From NCBI RefSeq assembly GCF_023653455.1, contig NZ_JAKEDR010000096.1:1-12676 (forward strand): a DNA stretch of 12,676 nt, given 5' to 3'. A model generated the notes under the pieces. It did not search any database. It was not told where the DNA came from and saw nothing but the letters and a program-made list of their open reading frames with translations. Origin of the DNA: Paraclostridium ghonii (GTDB taxonomy: Bacteria > Bacillota > Clostridia > Peptostreptococcales > Peptostreptococcaceae). Shown one piece after another: positions 1-7,355 of this stretch (its first letter is position 1; each line of letters starts with the position of its first letter). Both the position numbers and the translations under genes were made by a program.

Positions 1-2225
1 ATATTAGACTTTAATTCTTCTATAGAGTTCTTTATTTCATTAGATTTTGAAATTTCTCCCTCTAGTTGCTTCGAAATATTTTCCTTATACTCTCTTATAC
101 TAGTCAAATTTTTCAAACTATCATTTAAATTTTTAGATTTTATATTTATTAAATCTTTAAGTGTTTTTATGTCTAATATATTATTAGGAATTTCTTTTTT
201 GTATGCTTCTATTTTGGTATTTATTTGAGTTACTTCTTTTAAGTATTGTTTTTCACTTTCTTCTAAAATATTTAATTCTTTTTCAGTTTCTATTATGCTT
301 TTTTCTATATTGTTATTTCTATCAATTATACTATTTTTTAAAATTACCTTTTCTTTGATTTTGATAAGTTGTTCATTTAACTTATCAATCATCTCTTTTA
401 ATTCAATTCCTTTAGTTTTAACTATATTAGCTGTATTATTTGAATAATTTTTATCTATATGTAAAGTTTGAGAAAACTTAATTAAACTATTGCTTACAAT
501 CTCTAAATAGTTCTTACAATCAGTATTTAATTTAGTCAACTCATTTAACTTTAAGTTATTTTCCTTTTCAATTTCTTCTAATTTTTCTTTTGCTATTTTA
601 AGTGCTTCTTTAGTTGGGACATTTAACTCTTTGCTTATACTTGCTGGATTTGGATGCACTTTAGATCCACATACAGGACAAGGAATATTCTCTTGTAAAT
701 TACTCGCAAGTATACCAGCTTGTTCTTTTTTATATAATTCATCCATATCATCGTAATTTTTCTTAGTAATTCTATATGTTTTTTCAAAATCTTCGTATTC
801 TTTATTTAAATTGTAATGATTAAGTCTAGATTTTTCATAACTTGCTATGACTTTAAATAATTCCCTAGTTTCTTGTATAACTTTATCTTTATTTAAAATC
901 TCATTTTCTATTTCTACTTTTTTAGTTTCTAATGTAGCTATTTCCTTTAGTTTATTTTCATTTTCTAATTTTTCTTTCTTAAGCTTTTCATTAAACTTTT
1001 TATTACTTTCTATTTTAAGTTTAACTTCTTCAACTTTTTTATTTTTAATAATTAAGTTTCTATTTAAATCGTCAAATTCTAATATCTTAGGCTCTAAACT
1101 TTTTAACTTATCTATTTCTAATTTAAGTCCATCTCTCTCATGTTCTTTAGATTCTTCTTCCTTTAAATTCTCTTTTGCTACATTAACATCTTTGGTTAAT
1201 TTTTCAATTTTTAATAAAGTATCTTCATAAGCCTTTTCTCTTTGATATAGAATATTTTTATTTTCTATTAGCTTATCTTCTATGTACTTAACTTCCTTAG
1301 CATTTTTACATTTATTTATAGTCTCTTTTTTTAATTCAAACTCTTTTTCTTTCTCCAAAAGCTCTAAAAGTGTTTTTTCTATACTTTCTCTCTCTTTTAC
1401 TAAATTATTATTATTTTCTATTTTCATCTTTTCTTTATTTATAAGTTCTAGATTACTATATAAAGCTTTATCTTCTTCGTTTAAAGTTTTATAAATTTTA
1501 CTATCTTTGTCTATAAATTCTTTTAGTTTTTCTATAACCAAAGGAAAGTCTACATACTCACCAATAACTATATCATGTTCACCTTTTATATTTTTTAAGT
1601 TAGTTTGAATCTCATCTTTGCTTTTATTTCTATTTTTACTTAAAGTTATAGCTTTTTCCTTAAGTTGTATTTGTATTTTTTCAAAATCGTAAGTATTAAA
1701 TATTTTTCTAAATATGCCTTCTCTTTCTAGAGAATCTGCTAATAAAAGCTTTTTAAACTCACCTTGTGGAAGCATTACTATTTGTTTAAATTGGTCTCTA
1801 GTTATGCCCAATATTTCAATTAGTTTATTGTTAACATTTGTAACCTTCGTTATAACCTTCCCATCTGGAAGCGTTAATGTTGCATCAGCATTTTTTTCTG
1901 TAAACCCTTCACCCCTAGATTTTTTCTTCTTTTGTTTTGGAAATCTATTTACAATATACCTTTCACCTTTTAAATCAAACTCTAATTCTACAAAAGTTTC
2001 TGCATTATCATCTGCAAAGTGACTTCTTAGTGAATCAGTCTCCCTTGATTCTCCGCTGGCTTCTCCATATAATGCATAGCTTATAGCATCAAATATAGTA
2101 GTTTTCCCAGCTCCTGTTTTTCCTGATATAACAAATATGTTTCTTCCGTTTAATTCTTCAAAATCTATAACTTGTTTATCAGCATAAGGACCAAATGCAC
2201 TTATTATCAATTTTATGGGTCTCAT
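1..2225 (-). CDS. sbcC: SbcC, ATPase subunit of the SbcCD exonuclease (3' end outside window)
   Basis: SbcC is the Rad50-like SMC-type ATPase that works with SbcD to cut DNA hairpins and blocked or double-strand ends in the cytoplasm. Reading the minus strand from the ATG at 2225 gives an open frame of about 741 codons that runs off the left edge. The family is usually around 1,050-1,200 residues, so the C-terminal ATPase half is missing here. The start reads MRPIKLIISAFGPY, followed by a Walker A motif GKTGAGKT at residues 35-42 and a Q-loop-type MLPQGEF near 151-157. From about 180 to 510 the protein is Lys/Glu/Leu/Ile-rich and looks like a long coiled coil. The zinc hook CPVC is at 516-519, followed by GSKVHP, and the returning coiled coil starts after it. 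The ATG shares one base with the sbcD stop (TAATG), and a GAGGTGA ribosome binding site lies just upstream inside sbcD, so translation is probably coupled. The start and identity are secure. Confidence 0.96.
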   Translation of the reverse strand, partial: MRPIKLIISAFGPYADKQVIDFEELNGRNIFVISGKTGAGKTTIFDAISYALYGEASGESRETDSLRSHFADDNAETFVELEFDLKGERYIVNRFPKQKKKKSRGEGFTEKNADATLTLPDGKVITKVTNVNNKLIEILGITRDQFKQIVMLPQGEFKKLLLADSLEREGIFRKIFNTYDFEKIQIQLKEKAITLSKNRNKSKDEIQTNLKNIKGEHDIVIGEYVDFPLVIEKLKEFIDKDSKIYKTLNEEDKALYSNLELINKEKMKIENNNNLVKERESIEKTLLELLEKEKEFELKKETINKCKNAKEVKYIEDKLIENKNILYQREKAYEDTLLKIEKLTKDVNVAKENLKEEESKEHERDGLKLEIDKLKSLEPKILEFDDLNRNLIIKNKKVEEVKLKIESNKKFNEKLKKEKLENENKLKEIATLETKKVEIENEILNKDKVIQETRELFKVIASYEKSRLNHYNLNKEYEDFEKTYRITKKNYDDMDELYKKEQAGILASNLQENIPCPVCGSKVHPNPASISKELNVPTKEALKIAKEKLEEIEKENNLKLNELTKLNTDCKNYLEIVSNSLIKFSQTLHIDKNYSNNTANIVKTKGIELKEMIDKLNEQLIKIKEKVILKNSIIDRNNNIEKSIIETEKELNILEESEKQYLKEVTQINTKIEAYKKEIPNNILDIKTLKDLINIKSKNLNDSLKNLTSIREYKENISKQLEGEISKSNEIKNSIEELKSN

Positions 2226-3424
2226 TATTTCACCTCACTTTTTAAAACTTCATTTATAGTGTTTATTAAAACTTCATCTTTTTCTTCTGTATAATCTCCA
2301 TTTCCTAGATCTTCATAAAACTCTTTAAATAGTTCTAACTTACTTTTTCTTTTATACTCGCCTTTTGCTGAGGTTTTATCTTCGCTAAATTCTCTTTTTC
2401 TTTCTCTTGTTATTAACATCGTGTTTGGATAAACTGATCTTAATTTTTCCATTGGATTTATAATTTCTCCATCATCAGTTAATACTGCTTGAATATAGTC
2501 TTCTTTACCCTCTTCTAAATCTCTAGCTTCATCTATTATATCTTCTATCTTTCCTTTTATAACTCTTAAATCTCTTAAAGGTTTTAACATTCTAAAATCT
2601 ATGTTTATTTCATCGTTATTTATATCTAACACATATACACCCTTTTTTTGATTAACTTCTGAAAAAGAATACTTTAAAAGAGATCCAGAATATTTAATTT
2701 CTTCTCTTCCTATTTTTTGTCTTCCATGTAAATGACCTAAAGCTACATAGTCAAAATCATCGAATATATTTCCATCTATTAAATCCGTCCCCCCTATGGA
2801 TAGTGGCCTTTCTGAATCTGATGTTTCAAGATTAGCTATTTCATATTTATTTTCAACGCATTCTATTGCATCATTTCTTTGCATAGTAACATATCCATGT
2901 CCTACTAGGATGTTTATTTCTTGTTGATTCATCTCTTCTTTAATTTTATATATTACAGATTCCATTGCATCATTGTGACTTTTTATTTCTTTTTCATCTA
3001 AAATCTTTCTTGTTAGTGCAGGGTCTTTATATGGCACTAAATAAAAGTTTACATTCTTATCTCCATCTTTTAATACTATATGTCTATATAATTCATTATC
3101 TCTACCAGCTATATATAATCCATTTTTTTCTAATATTTTATTCCCAAAACTTAATCTTTCTCCTCCATCGTGATTTCCTGATATTGCTAATATCTTTATT
3201 TTTTTATCTATTATTAAATTGCTGAAAGTATCATTTAATAATTCTATAGCTTCTACTGGCGGAATTGACCTATCATATATATCTCCTGCTATTATAAGTA
3301 CTTGTGGATTTTCTTTCTCTACTAAATCTATCAATTTATTTAAAATATATTTCTGATCTTCAATCATTGAAAATTCATTTACTATTTTCCCAATATGCCA
3401 GTCACTTGTATGAATGATTTTCAT
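2225..3424 (-). CDS. sbcD: SbcD, Mre11-like nuclease subunit of SbcCD
   Basis: SbcD is the Mn-dependent metallophosphoesterase that supplies the nuclease activity of the SbcCD complex. The 399-residue product has every phosphoesterase motif: HTSDWHIGK (D8, H10), AGDIYDRS (D48), SGNHDGGER (N84, H85, D86), VGHGYV (H176) and ALGHLHGR (H231, H233). The Lys/Glu-rich C-terminal part (about 280-399) fits the capping and SbcC-interaction region. The ATG at 3424 is chosen because AAGGAGG sits 8 bases upstream and the protein then opens with the canonical MKIIHTSDWH. An in-frame ATG 18 codons further up, at 3478, lies inside the preceding terminator hairpin and the likely promoter. Its stop overlaps the sbcC start by one base, which is the usual sbcD-sbcC order. 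Length is normal for the family. Confidence 0.97.
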   Translation of the reverse strand: MKIIHTSDWHIGKIVNEFSMIEDQKYILNKLIDLVEKENPQVLIIAGDIYDRSIPPVEAIELLNDTFSNLIIDKKIKILAISGNHDGGERLSFGNKILEKNGLYIAGRDNELYRHIVLKDGDKNVNFYLVPYKDPALTRKILDEKEIKSHNDAMESVIYKIKEEMNQQEINILVGHGYVTMQRNDAIECVENKYEIANLETSDSERPLSIGGTDLIDGNIFDDFDYVALGHLHGRQKIGREEIKYSGSLLKYSFSEVNQKKGVYVLDINNDEINIDFRMLKPLRDLRVIKGKIEDIIDEARDLEEGKEDYIQAVLTDDGEIINPMEKLRSVYPNTMLITRERKREFSEDKTSAKGEYKRKSKLELFKEFYEDLGNGDYTEEKDEVLINTINEVLKSEVK

Positions 3425-3455
3425 AAATTTTCCTCCTTGAGTTTTTATATAATTG

Positions 3456-3483
3456 ATTATATCATAAAAAGCCTTCATTTAAA
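3456..3483 (-). promoter_or_regulatory. Candidate sigma-A promoter for sbcDC
   Basis: On the minus strand, TTTAAA (3483-3478) and a perfect TATAAT (3461-3456) are separated by 16 bases. Transcription would start about 30 bases before the sbcD ATG, leaving room for the AAGGAGG site. The -35 matches only four of six consensus bases. It lies in the loop centre of the terminator hairpin of the upstream gene, so the two signals share DNA. The call is by inspection only. Confidence 0.5.
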
Positions 3484-3492
3484 TGAAGGCTT
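3464..3492 (-). terminator. Rho-independent terminator after the PAS-GGDEF-HD-GYP gene
   Basis: A 24-base perfect palindrome at 3469-3492 (stem sequence AAGCCTTCATTT and its complement) starts six bases after the stop codon at 3498. On the minus strand it is followed by TTTTTATGAT. Stem plus T-run is the usual intrinsic terminator. The AT-rich centre would form the loop, leaving a GCCTTC/GAAGGC core stem. Confidence 0.8.
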
Positions 3493-3497
3493 CTTAG

Positions 3498-5270
3498 TTA
3501 TACAGTACTTTCTATTTCATCTATAAAAATCTCTACTATTTTTTCATCAAATTGAGTTCCTGAATTTTTTCTTAATTCTTCTATAGCTTCCTCTTTTGTC
3601 ATCGCTTTTCTATATGCTCTATCACTTGTCATTGCATCAAATGCATCTATTACTGATATTATTCTCGATAATAAAGGTATTTCTTCTCCTTTTAAACCTA
3701 GAGGATAGCCCTTGCCATCATAGCGTTCATGATGAGTTAAAATCCCATAAGCAATGTGAGACAAATCAGGTGTGCAATTAGCTATTCTAAATCCCTTTTC
3801 ACTATGATCTTTTATTAAGCTATATTCCTCTGGTGTAAGAGGACCTTGCTTCTCAATTATACGCTCACATACCCCAATTTTACCTATATCATGTAGGTGT
3901 GCTAGTAACTCTAATTCATGCATTTTTTTACTTCCTAAATTTAACCTTTTTCCTATTTTAGATGCGTATTTTACAGTTTTACTAATATGTTCTTTAGTTT
4001 TTAAACTATTTTCCTCTAATGTCTTTTGTAAAGATTTTACTATAAAGTTCCTCCTGCTTTCTTTAGATAACAACTTTTCTTGATACATAATGTCTTCTGC
4101 TTCTTTTAACATGGATTCAAAATCTTCTTCATTTTTAATTTTAGTAGTCAATCCTAAAGCTATATTTACTTTAATATCACCATAGCTAGCTTTTTTACAG
4201 TTTTCAATTATATTGTTGTGCACACTTTGAGCAGCAAGAGTATCTGTATTTGGCATAAGTATTACAAATTCATCTCCACCCCATCTAAAGATTAGGTCTT
4301 TTTTTCTACAACTATTTTTTAAAATTTCTGAAATTTTTATAATTAACTTATCACCTTCTAAGTGCCCTTTTGTATCATTTAACTTTTTTAGTCCATTCGC
4401 ATCCCCCATTATCATACTTAAAGGGTAAAATTTTTCATTATTTAAAAGAGTTATTTTTTCTTCAAAATATGCTCTGTTGTAAAGTCCTGTTAATTTATCT
4501 TTATAACTCATTTGCCTTAACATATTTTCTAGTTTTTTTCTCTTTGTTATATCTCTAGATACTCCAACTACTCCAACAACTTCATTTTTTTTATTTATTA
4601 CTGGTGTTTTTATGCTTTCTAGATATATAATTTCATTTTCTCTATTTTTTATTTTTAGTTTTGAATATATATTCTGTTTACTTTTTATTACTTCTTTGTC
4701 TTTTTTAATAAGGTATGCTGCTAGTTTCTTATCTTCGTTTAATTCTAAATCTGTCTTTCCTATTACATCCACTTTATCTTTTCTATAAAAACCTTCAAAA
4801 AAGGCTTTATTTCCACCTACATATTTACTATCTAAATCTTTATAAAATACTATATCTGGTATACTATTTATTATAGTTTCCATTAAATTCTTTTGATATA
4901 TATTGTCTTCTTCATACTGCTTAGATTCCGATATATCTTCTATTATTCCCGATACAGCAATTACTTCATTTTTACTATCAATAATAGGTGTTACATAAGC
5001 TTTGGTTATTTTATCGCCACATTTATTTTCAAATACCATAGGTTTTTTACTTTCTATAACTTTTTTATGATTTTCATCATATTTTTTAGCTATTTCCATA
5101 GGGTATACATCTTTATTAAATTTACCTATAATGTCTGCTTTTTTCAAATCTTTATTTATATATGTCTCTTCAAATTTTTTATTTATGCTTAGAAACGCTC
5201 CATCTTTTGATTTTATCCATATAGGTACAGGCAAAGTATCAACTATTAAATCCATTATGTTTTCACTCAT
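3498..5270 (-). CDS. PAS-PAS-GGDEF-HD-GYP cyclic-di-GMP turnover protein
   Basis: This 590-residue protein can be read as both a diguanylate cyclase and an HD-GYP c-di-GMP phosphodiesterase under PAS-domain control. No membrane segment or signal peptide is visible, so it should be cytoplasmic. Domains in order are PAS 1 (about 5-115), PAS 2 (about 128-243), GGDEF (about 253-405) and HD-GYP (about 415-585). The GGDEF domain has DKLTGLYNRAYF at its start, a metal-site aspartate near 290 in MIMGDANGLKKLND, and an intact RWGGDEF (motif at 331-335). An RKKD at 322-325, five residues before GGDEF, matches the product-inhibition I-site. The HD-GYP domain has HLHDIGKIG (HD at 460-461), HHERYDGKGYP (GYP at 521-523) and IDAFDAMTSDRAYR. 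With both active sites complete, the net activity cannot be told from sequence; PAS signals may set the balance. The ATG at 5270 has a TAGGAA site upstream. It appears to be a single-gene unit. Confidence 0.93.
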   Translation of the reverse strand: MSENIMDLIVDTLPVPIWIKSKDGAFLSINKKFEETYINKDLKKADIIGKFNKDVYPMEIAKKYDENHKKVIESKKPMVFENKCGDKITKAYVTPIIDSKNEVIAVSGIIEDISESKQYEEDNIYQKNLMETIINSIPDIVFYKDLDSKYVGGNKAFFEGFYRKDKVDVIGKTDLELNEDKKLAAYLIKKDKEVIKSKQNIYSKLKIKNRENEIIYLESIKTPVINKKNEVVGVVGVSRDITKRKKLENMLRQMSYKDKLTGLYNRAYFEEKITLLNNEKFYPLSMIMGDANGLKKLNDTKGHLEGDKLIIKISEILKNSCRKKDLIFRWGGDEFVILMPNTDTLAAQSVHNNIIENCKKASYGDIKVNIALGLTTKIKNEEDFESMLKEAEDIMYQEKLLSKESRRNFIVKSLQKTLEENSLKTKEHISKTVKYASKIGKRLNLGSKKMHELELLAHLHDIGKIGVCERIIEKQGPLTPEEYSLIKDHSEKGFRIANCTPDLSHIAYGILTHHERYDGKGYPLGLKGEEIPLLSRIISVIDAFDAMTSDRAYRKAMTKEEAIEELRKNSGTQFDEKIVEIFIDEIESTV

Positions 5271-5422
5271 ATTTATTCCTACTTCCTTTTTTACATATCA
5301 TATCAATTATATATTACTTTAAATTACGTATTTTTTTCCATGGTAATTATTGGATAGAAATGTAACAGTGTAAAAAGTAAGTAGTTGCAATAAAGTTACG
5401 ATTATAAGTTTTGTGTATTTGA
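5271..5422. other. AT-rich intergenic region upstream of the c-di-GMP gene
   Basis: This 152-base gap must hold the 3' end of the nim-like transcript and the promoter of the PAS-GGDEF-HD-GYP gene. On the minus strand there is a TATAAT-like element near 5311-5316, but I see no matching -35 at a usual distance. No clear hairpin followed by a T-run lies after the nim-like stop, so read-through from that gene is possible. I looked for the conserved cores of a c-di-GMP-I riboswitch and did not find them. Confidence 0.4.
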
Positions 5423-5884
5423 TTAATTGGCTTTACCTGAAATTTCATCAATTTTTATTTTTATTACTTTAGTTTTATCGCTAGCATTTTTTATATACAT
5501 TTTCCCTTTTTCTATAAAATCAGGTGAATACTTTTTTAATAATTCTAATAAAGCTTCACTTTTCTCTTCTTCAAAAACTTCACTGGCTTTTCCAAATACA
5601 ATAGCACTTTCATATTTTGTACTAAATTTTTCAGGAGTTACACAAGTTTTACCTATTACACAAAATGAAACTTTATTATTGTAGTTAATATTATCTAGCT
5701 TTTGACCTTCTAGTGCACAGTGAAAATATATTGATTCACTTGAATATACATAACTTAATGGTACTCCATATGAATATCCATTTTCACCTATCGTAGATAA
5801 TACACCATATTCTCCATTTTTCAAAATATCTAAAGCTTCTACATTTTCAGTTTCTCTTTCTTTTCTTCTCATTTGCTTAAACAT
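5423..5884 (-). CDS. NimA-like flavin-binding split-barrel protein (pyridoxamine 5'-phosphate oxidase family)
   Basis: The product is a 153-residue single-domain protein of the pyridoxamine-phosphate-oxidase-like flavin split-barrel superfamily, in the branch annotated as nitroimidazole resistance or NimA/NimB proteins. Signature stretches are the N-terminal MFKQMRRKERE, GEYGVLSTIGENGYSYGVPL (about 24-43), IYFHCALEGQKLDNI (52-66, with His55), and FSTKYESAIVFGKA (87-100). Family members bind FMN or a related cofactor; some reduce 5-nitroimidazoles to harmless amines, but many chromosomal copies have no proven role. The ATG at 5884 is chosen because AAAGGAG lies about 10 bases upstream and a promoter at 5917-5945 would put the transcript start near 5910. 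A longer frame beginning with GTG at 5926 would start inside that promoter. It probably forms its own transcript. Fold and family are secure; drug reduction is only possible. Confidence 0.9.
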   Translation of the reverse strand: MFKQMRRKERETENVEALDILKNGEYGVLSTIGENGYSYGVPLSYVYSSESIYFHCALEGQKLDNINYNNKVSFCVIGKTCVTPEKFSTKYESAIVFGKASEVFEEEKSEALLELLKKYSPDFIEKGKMYIKNASDKTKVIKIKIDEISGKAN

Positions 5885-5916
5885 ATATTTATGCTCCTTT
5901 TTATATAGTTTAGTAA

Positions 5917-5945
5917 ATTCTAACACTTATAGTTTTAGTTGTGAA
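5917..5945 (-). promoter_or_regulatory. Sigma-A-type promoter of the nim-like gene
   Basis: On the minus strand TTCACA (5945-5940) and TAGAAT (5922-5917) are separated by exactly 17 bases. Each hexamer differs from consensus at one position. Transcription would start near 5910, giving a leader of about 26 bases that carries the AAAGGAG site for the ATG at 5884. This separates the gene from gltS upstream. Confidence 0.65.
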
Positions 5946-5980
5946 TATATATACTTAATTTTTATGTAATCTAATACTTT

Positions 5981-7213
5981 TCAACTAAAAAAGTTTATAA
6001 ATGCTACAATAGTCGGAATGCCTATCAAATCTATTAAAAATGCTCCAACCAATGGAACTATTAAAAGTGCTTTTGCTGAATTTCCATATCTGGATGTTAC
6101 AGAATTTATATTAGCTAACGCATTTGGAGTTGCGCCTAGCCCATGTCCCAACATACCTGAAACCATGATAGCTGCATCAAAATCTTTTCCTAAAACTCTA
6201 AATCCAATAAATATTCCATATAAAACTATAAATATTACTTGTGCAAATACTATTATTGTCATTGGCCCTGCAAGACCTGCTAGTTCCCATAATTTTATAG
6301 TCATTAATGCCATTGTTAAAAATATGCCTAAACAAACATTGCTTATTATATCAACTGAATATAAATCTATATTAACAATTTTTATCTTATCATTTAAATT
6401 TCTAAATAAAACTGCAACAAACATAGCTCCTACATATCCTGGAAGTAATACCCCTGTTACATTTGAAAACCATGTTCCAAATAAATTCCCAATAGTCATG
6501 CATGATGCTATTATTGCAATTTGAGTTATAATAGTGTTTGAGTTAAAAGAGTTACTTAGTTTTATTCCTGCAGCTTCTTCTACAGATATATTTTCAATAT
6601 TGTCATCTAATGCTGGCTTTAAATTGTATTTATCTATTAAATATCTAGAAACTGGGCCACCTACAATTCCTCCACACATAACTCCAAATGTTGCAGCTGC
6701 CATACCTATTGTAACTGCTCCATTTACTCCCAACCCTTCTACGGTTTCTCCAAATGAAGCCGCTGCCGCATGACCTCCTTCCATAGAAACAGCCCCACAC
6801 ATAATACCTATACGAGGGTTTATATGTGTTATTTTAGCTCCTAATACACCTATTATATTTTGAGATATTGCAAGCCCTCCACATAATATCCAATATACTA
6901 TTAATAACTTGCCTCCTCTTTTTATAAGAGAAAAACTAGCTCCTAATCCTATTGTTGTAAAAAATGCTATCATAAAAGGAGATTGTAAAGTTGTGTCCAT
7001 TTCTATATTAAATAGATTTGCACTCTTTAAAATAAAAATTATGATTGATAATAAAAGTCCACCTATAACTGGTCCAGGTATACAAAACTTTTCTAGAAAA
7101 CTAACTTTTTTTCGTAAGTAATTTCCTAAAAGTAAAAGTAGTGTTGCCAGTGCTAAAGTTGCTATCATGTCCAAATTAACAGTAAAAACACTCTTTGTAA
7201 TTTCAGATTCCAT
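5981..7213 (-). CDS. gltS: GltS-type sodium/glutamate symporter
   Basis: This 410-residue integral membrane protein belongs to the ESS family, which imports glutamate with sodium ions. It is close to the usual length of about 400 residues. Hydrophobic segments run through the whole sequence, about ten or more, with polar gaps near 31-42 and 190-222; the second is the expected central loop dividing two similar halves. Family motifs include PFMIAFFTTIGLGASFSL (79-96), SMEGGHAAAASFGETV (143-158) in the first half and MLGHGLGATPNALANINSVT (354-373) in the second. These glycine-rich stretches are the putative re-entrant substrate and ion sites. The ATG at 7213 has AAAGGAGG directly upstream. The gene follows the gcv terminator and is separate from it, so shared regulation with glycine cleavage is not shown. 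Substrate is inferred from the family; other dicarboxylic amino acids are possible. Confidence 0.9.
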   Translation of the reverse strand: MESEITKSVFTVNLDMIATLALATLLLLLGNYLRKKVSFLEKFCIPGPVIGGLLLSIIIFILKSANLFNIEMDTTLQSPFMIAFFTTIGLGASFSLIKRGGKLLIVYWILCGGLAISQNIIGVLGAKITHINPRIGIMCGAVSMEGGHAAAASFGETVEGLGVNGAVTIGMAAATFGVMCGGIVGGPVSRYLIDKYNLKPALDDNIENISVEEAAGIKLSNSFNSNTIITQIAIIASCMTIGNLFGTWFSNVTGVLLPGYVGAMFVAVLFRNLNDKIKIVNIDLYSVDIISNVCLGIFLTMALMTIKLWELAGLAGPMTIIVFAQVIFIVLYGIFIGFRVLGKDFDAAIMVSGMLGHGLGATPNALANINSVTSRYGNSAKALLIVPLVGAFLIDLIGIPTIVAFINFFS

Positions 7214-7286
7214 AAAATCCTCCTTTTATACTAATATTGTTAAATAACTATTCAACTAAATTTCGATATATTCCTTCTTTTTGCCT

Positions 7287-7355
7287 TTAAAATGGTAAAA
7301 ATAAACAGGAGGTGCCTATTTTAAAGACATCTCCTGTTTGTTTTTACCATTTTAA
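7287..7355 (-). terminator. Long inverted-repeat terminator at the end of the gcv operon
   Basis: Positions 7287-7314 pair with 7328-7355 around a short loop, giving about 28 positions of near-perfect complementarity. The inner stem AAACAGGAG/CTCCTGTTT, followed on the minus strand by ATTTTTACC, is a standard intrinsic terminator for the gcv transcript. The outer arm extends through the gcvPB stop codon at 7344-7346 and its last codons. Two positions (7302/7340 and 7312/7330) are G-U pairs only in plus-strand RNA and are mismatches in minus-strand RNA. The A-rich flank on the other side means it could also stop plus-strand transcription. Confidence 0.8.

Noticed and set aside
847..2022. Plus-strand open frames of 70-127 codons in the sbcC region
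   Set aside because: They are Ser/Phe/Leu-rich, lack ribosome binding sites and lie opposite the Lys/Glu-rich sbcC coiled coil. They are antisense shadows of the real gene.
3425..3478. N-terminal extension of SbcD starting at the ATG at 3478
   Set aside because: The extra 18 codons lie in a terminator palindrome and a candidate promoter, whereas the ATG at 3424 has an AAGGAGG site and gives the canonical SbcD N-terminus.
5271..5422. Possible c-di-GMP riboswitch upstream of the GGDEF/HD-GYP gene
   Set aside because: Searched by eye for the conserved cores of the c-di-GMP-I class and found none; the leader is plain AT-rich DNA.
5885..5926. N-terminal extension of the Nim-like protein from a GTG at 5926
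   Set aside because: The GTG lies within the promoter spacer upstream of the expected transcript start, and the family N-terminus (MFKQMRRKERE) begins at the ATG at 5884, which has its own ribosome site.
5981..6001. ACTTTT/AAAAGT hairpin at the end of gltS as a terminator
   Set aside because: Only six mostly A-T pairs, overlapping the stop codon and without a following T-run.
6018..6773. Plus-strand open frames of 168 and 79 codons opposite gltS
   Set aside because: The translations are Pro/Ile/Asn-rich with no recognisable domain and no ribosome site, and they oppose a full-length, clearly identified transporter gene.
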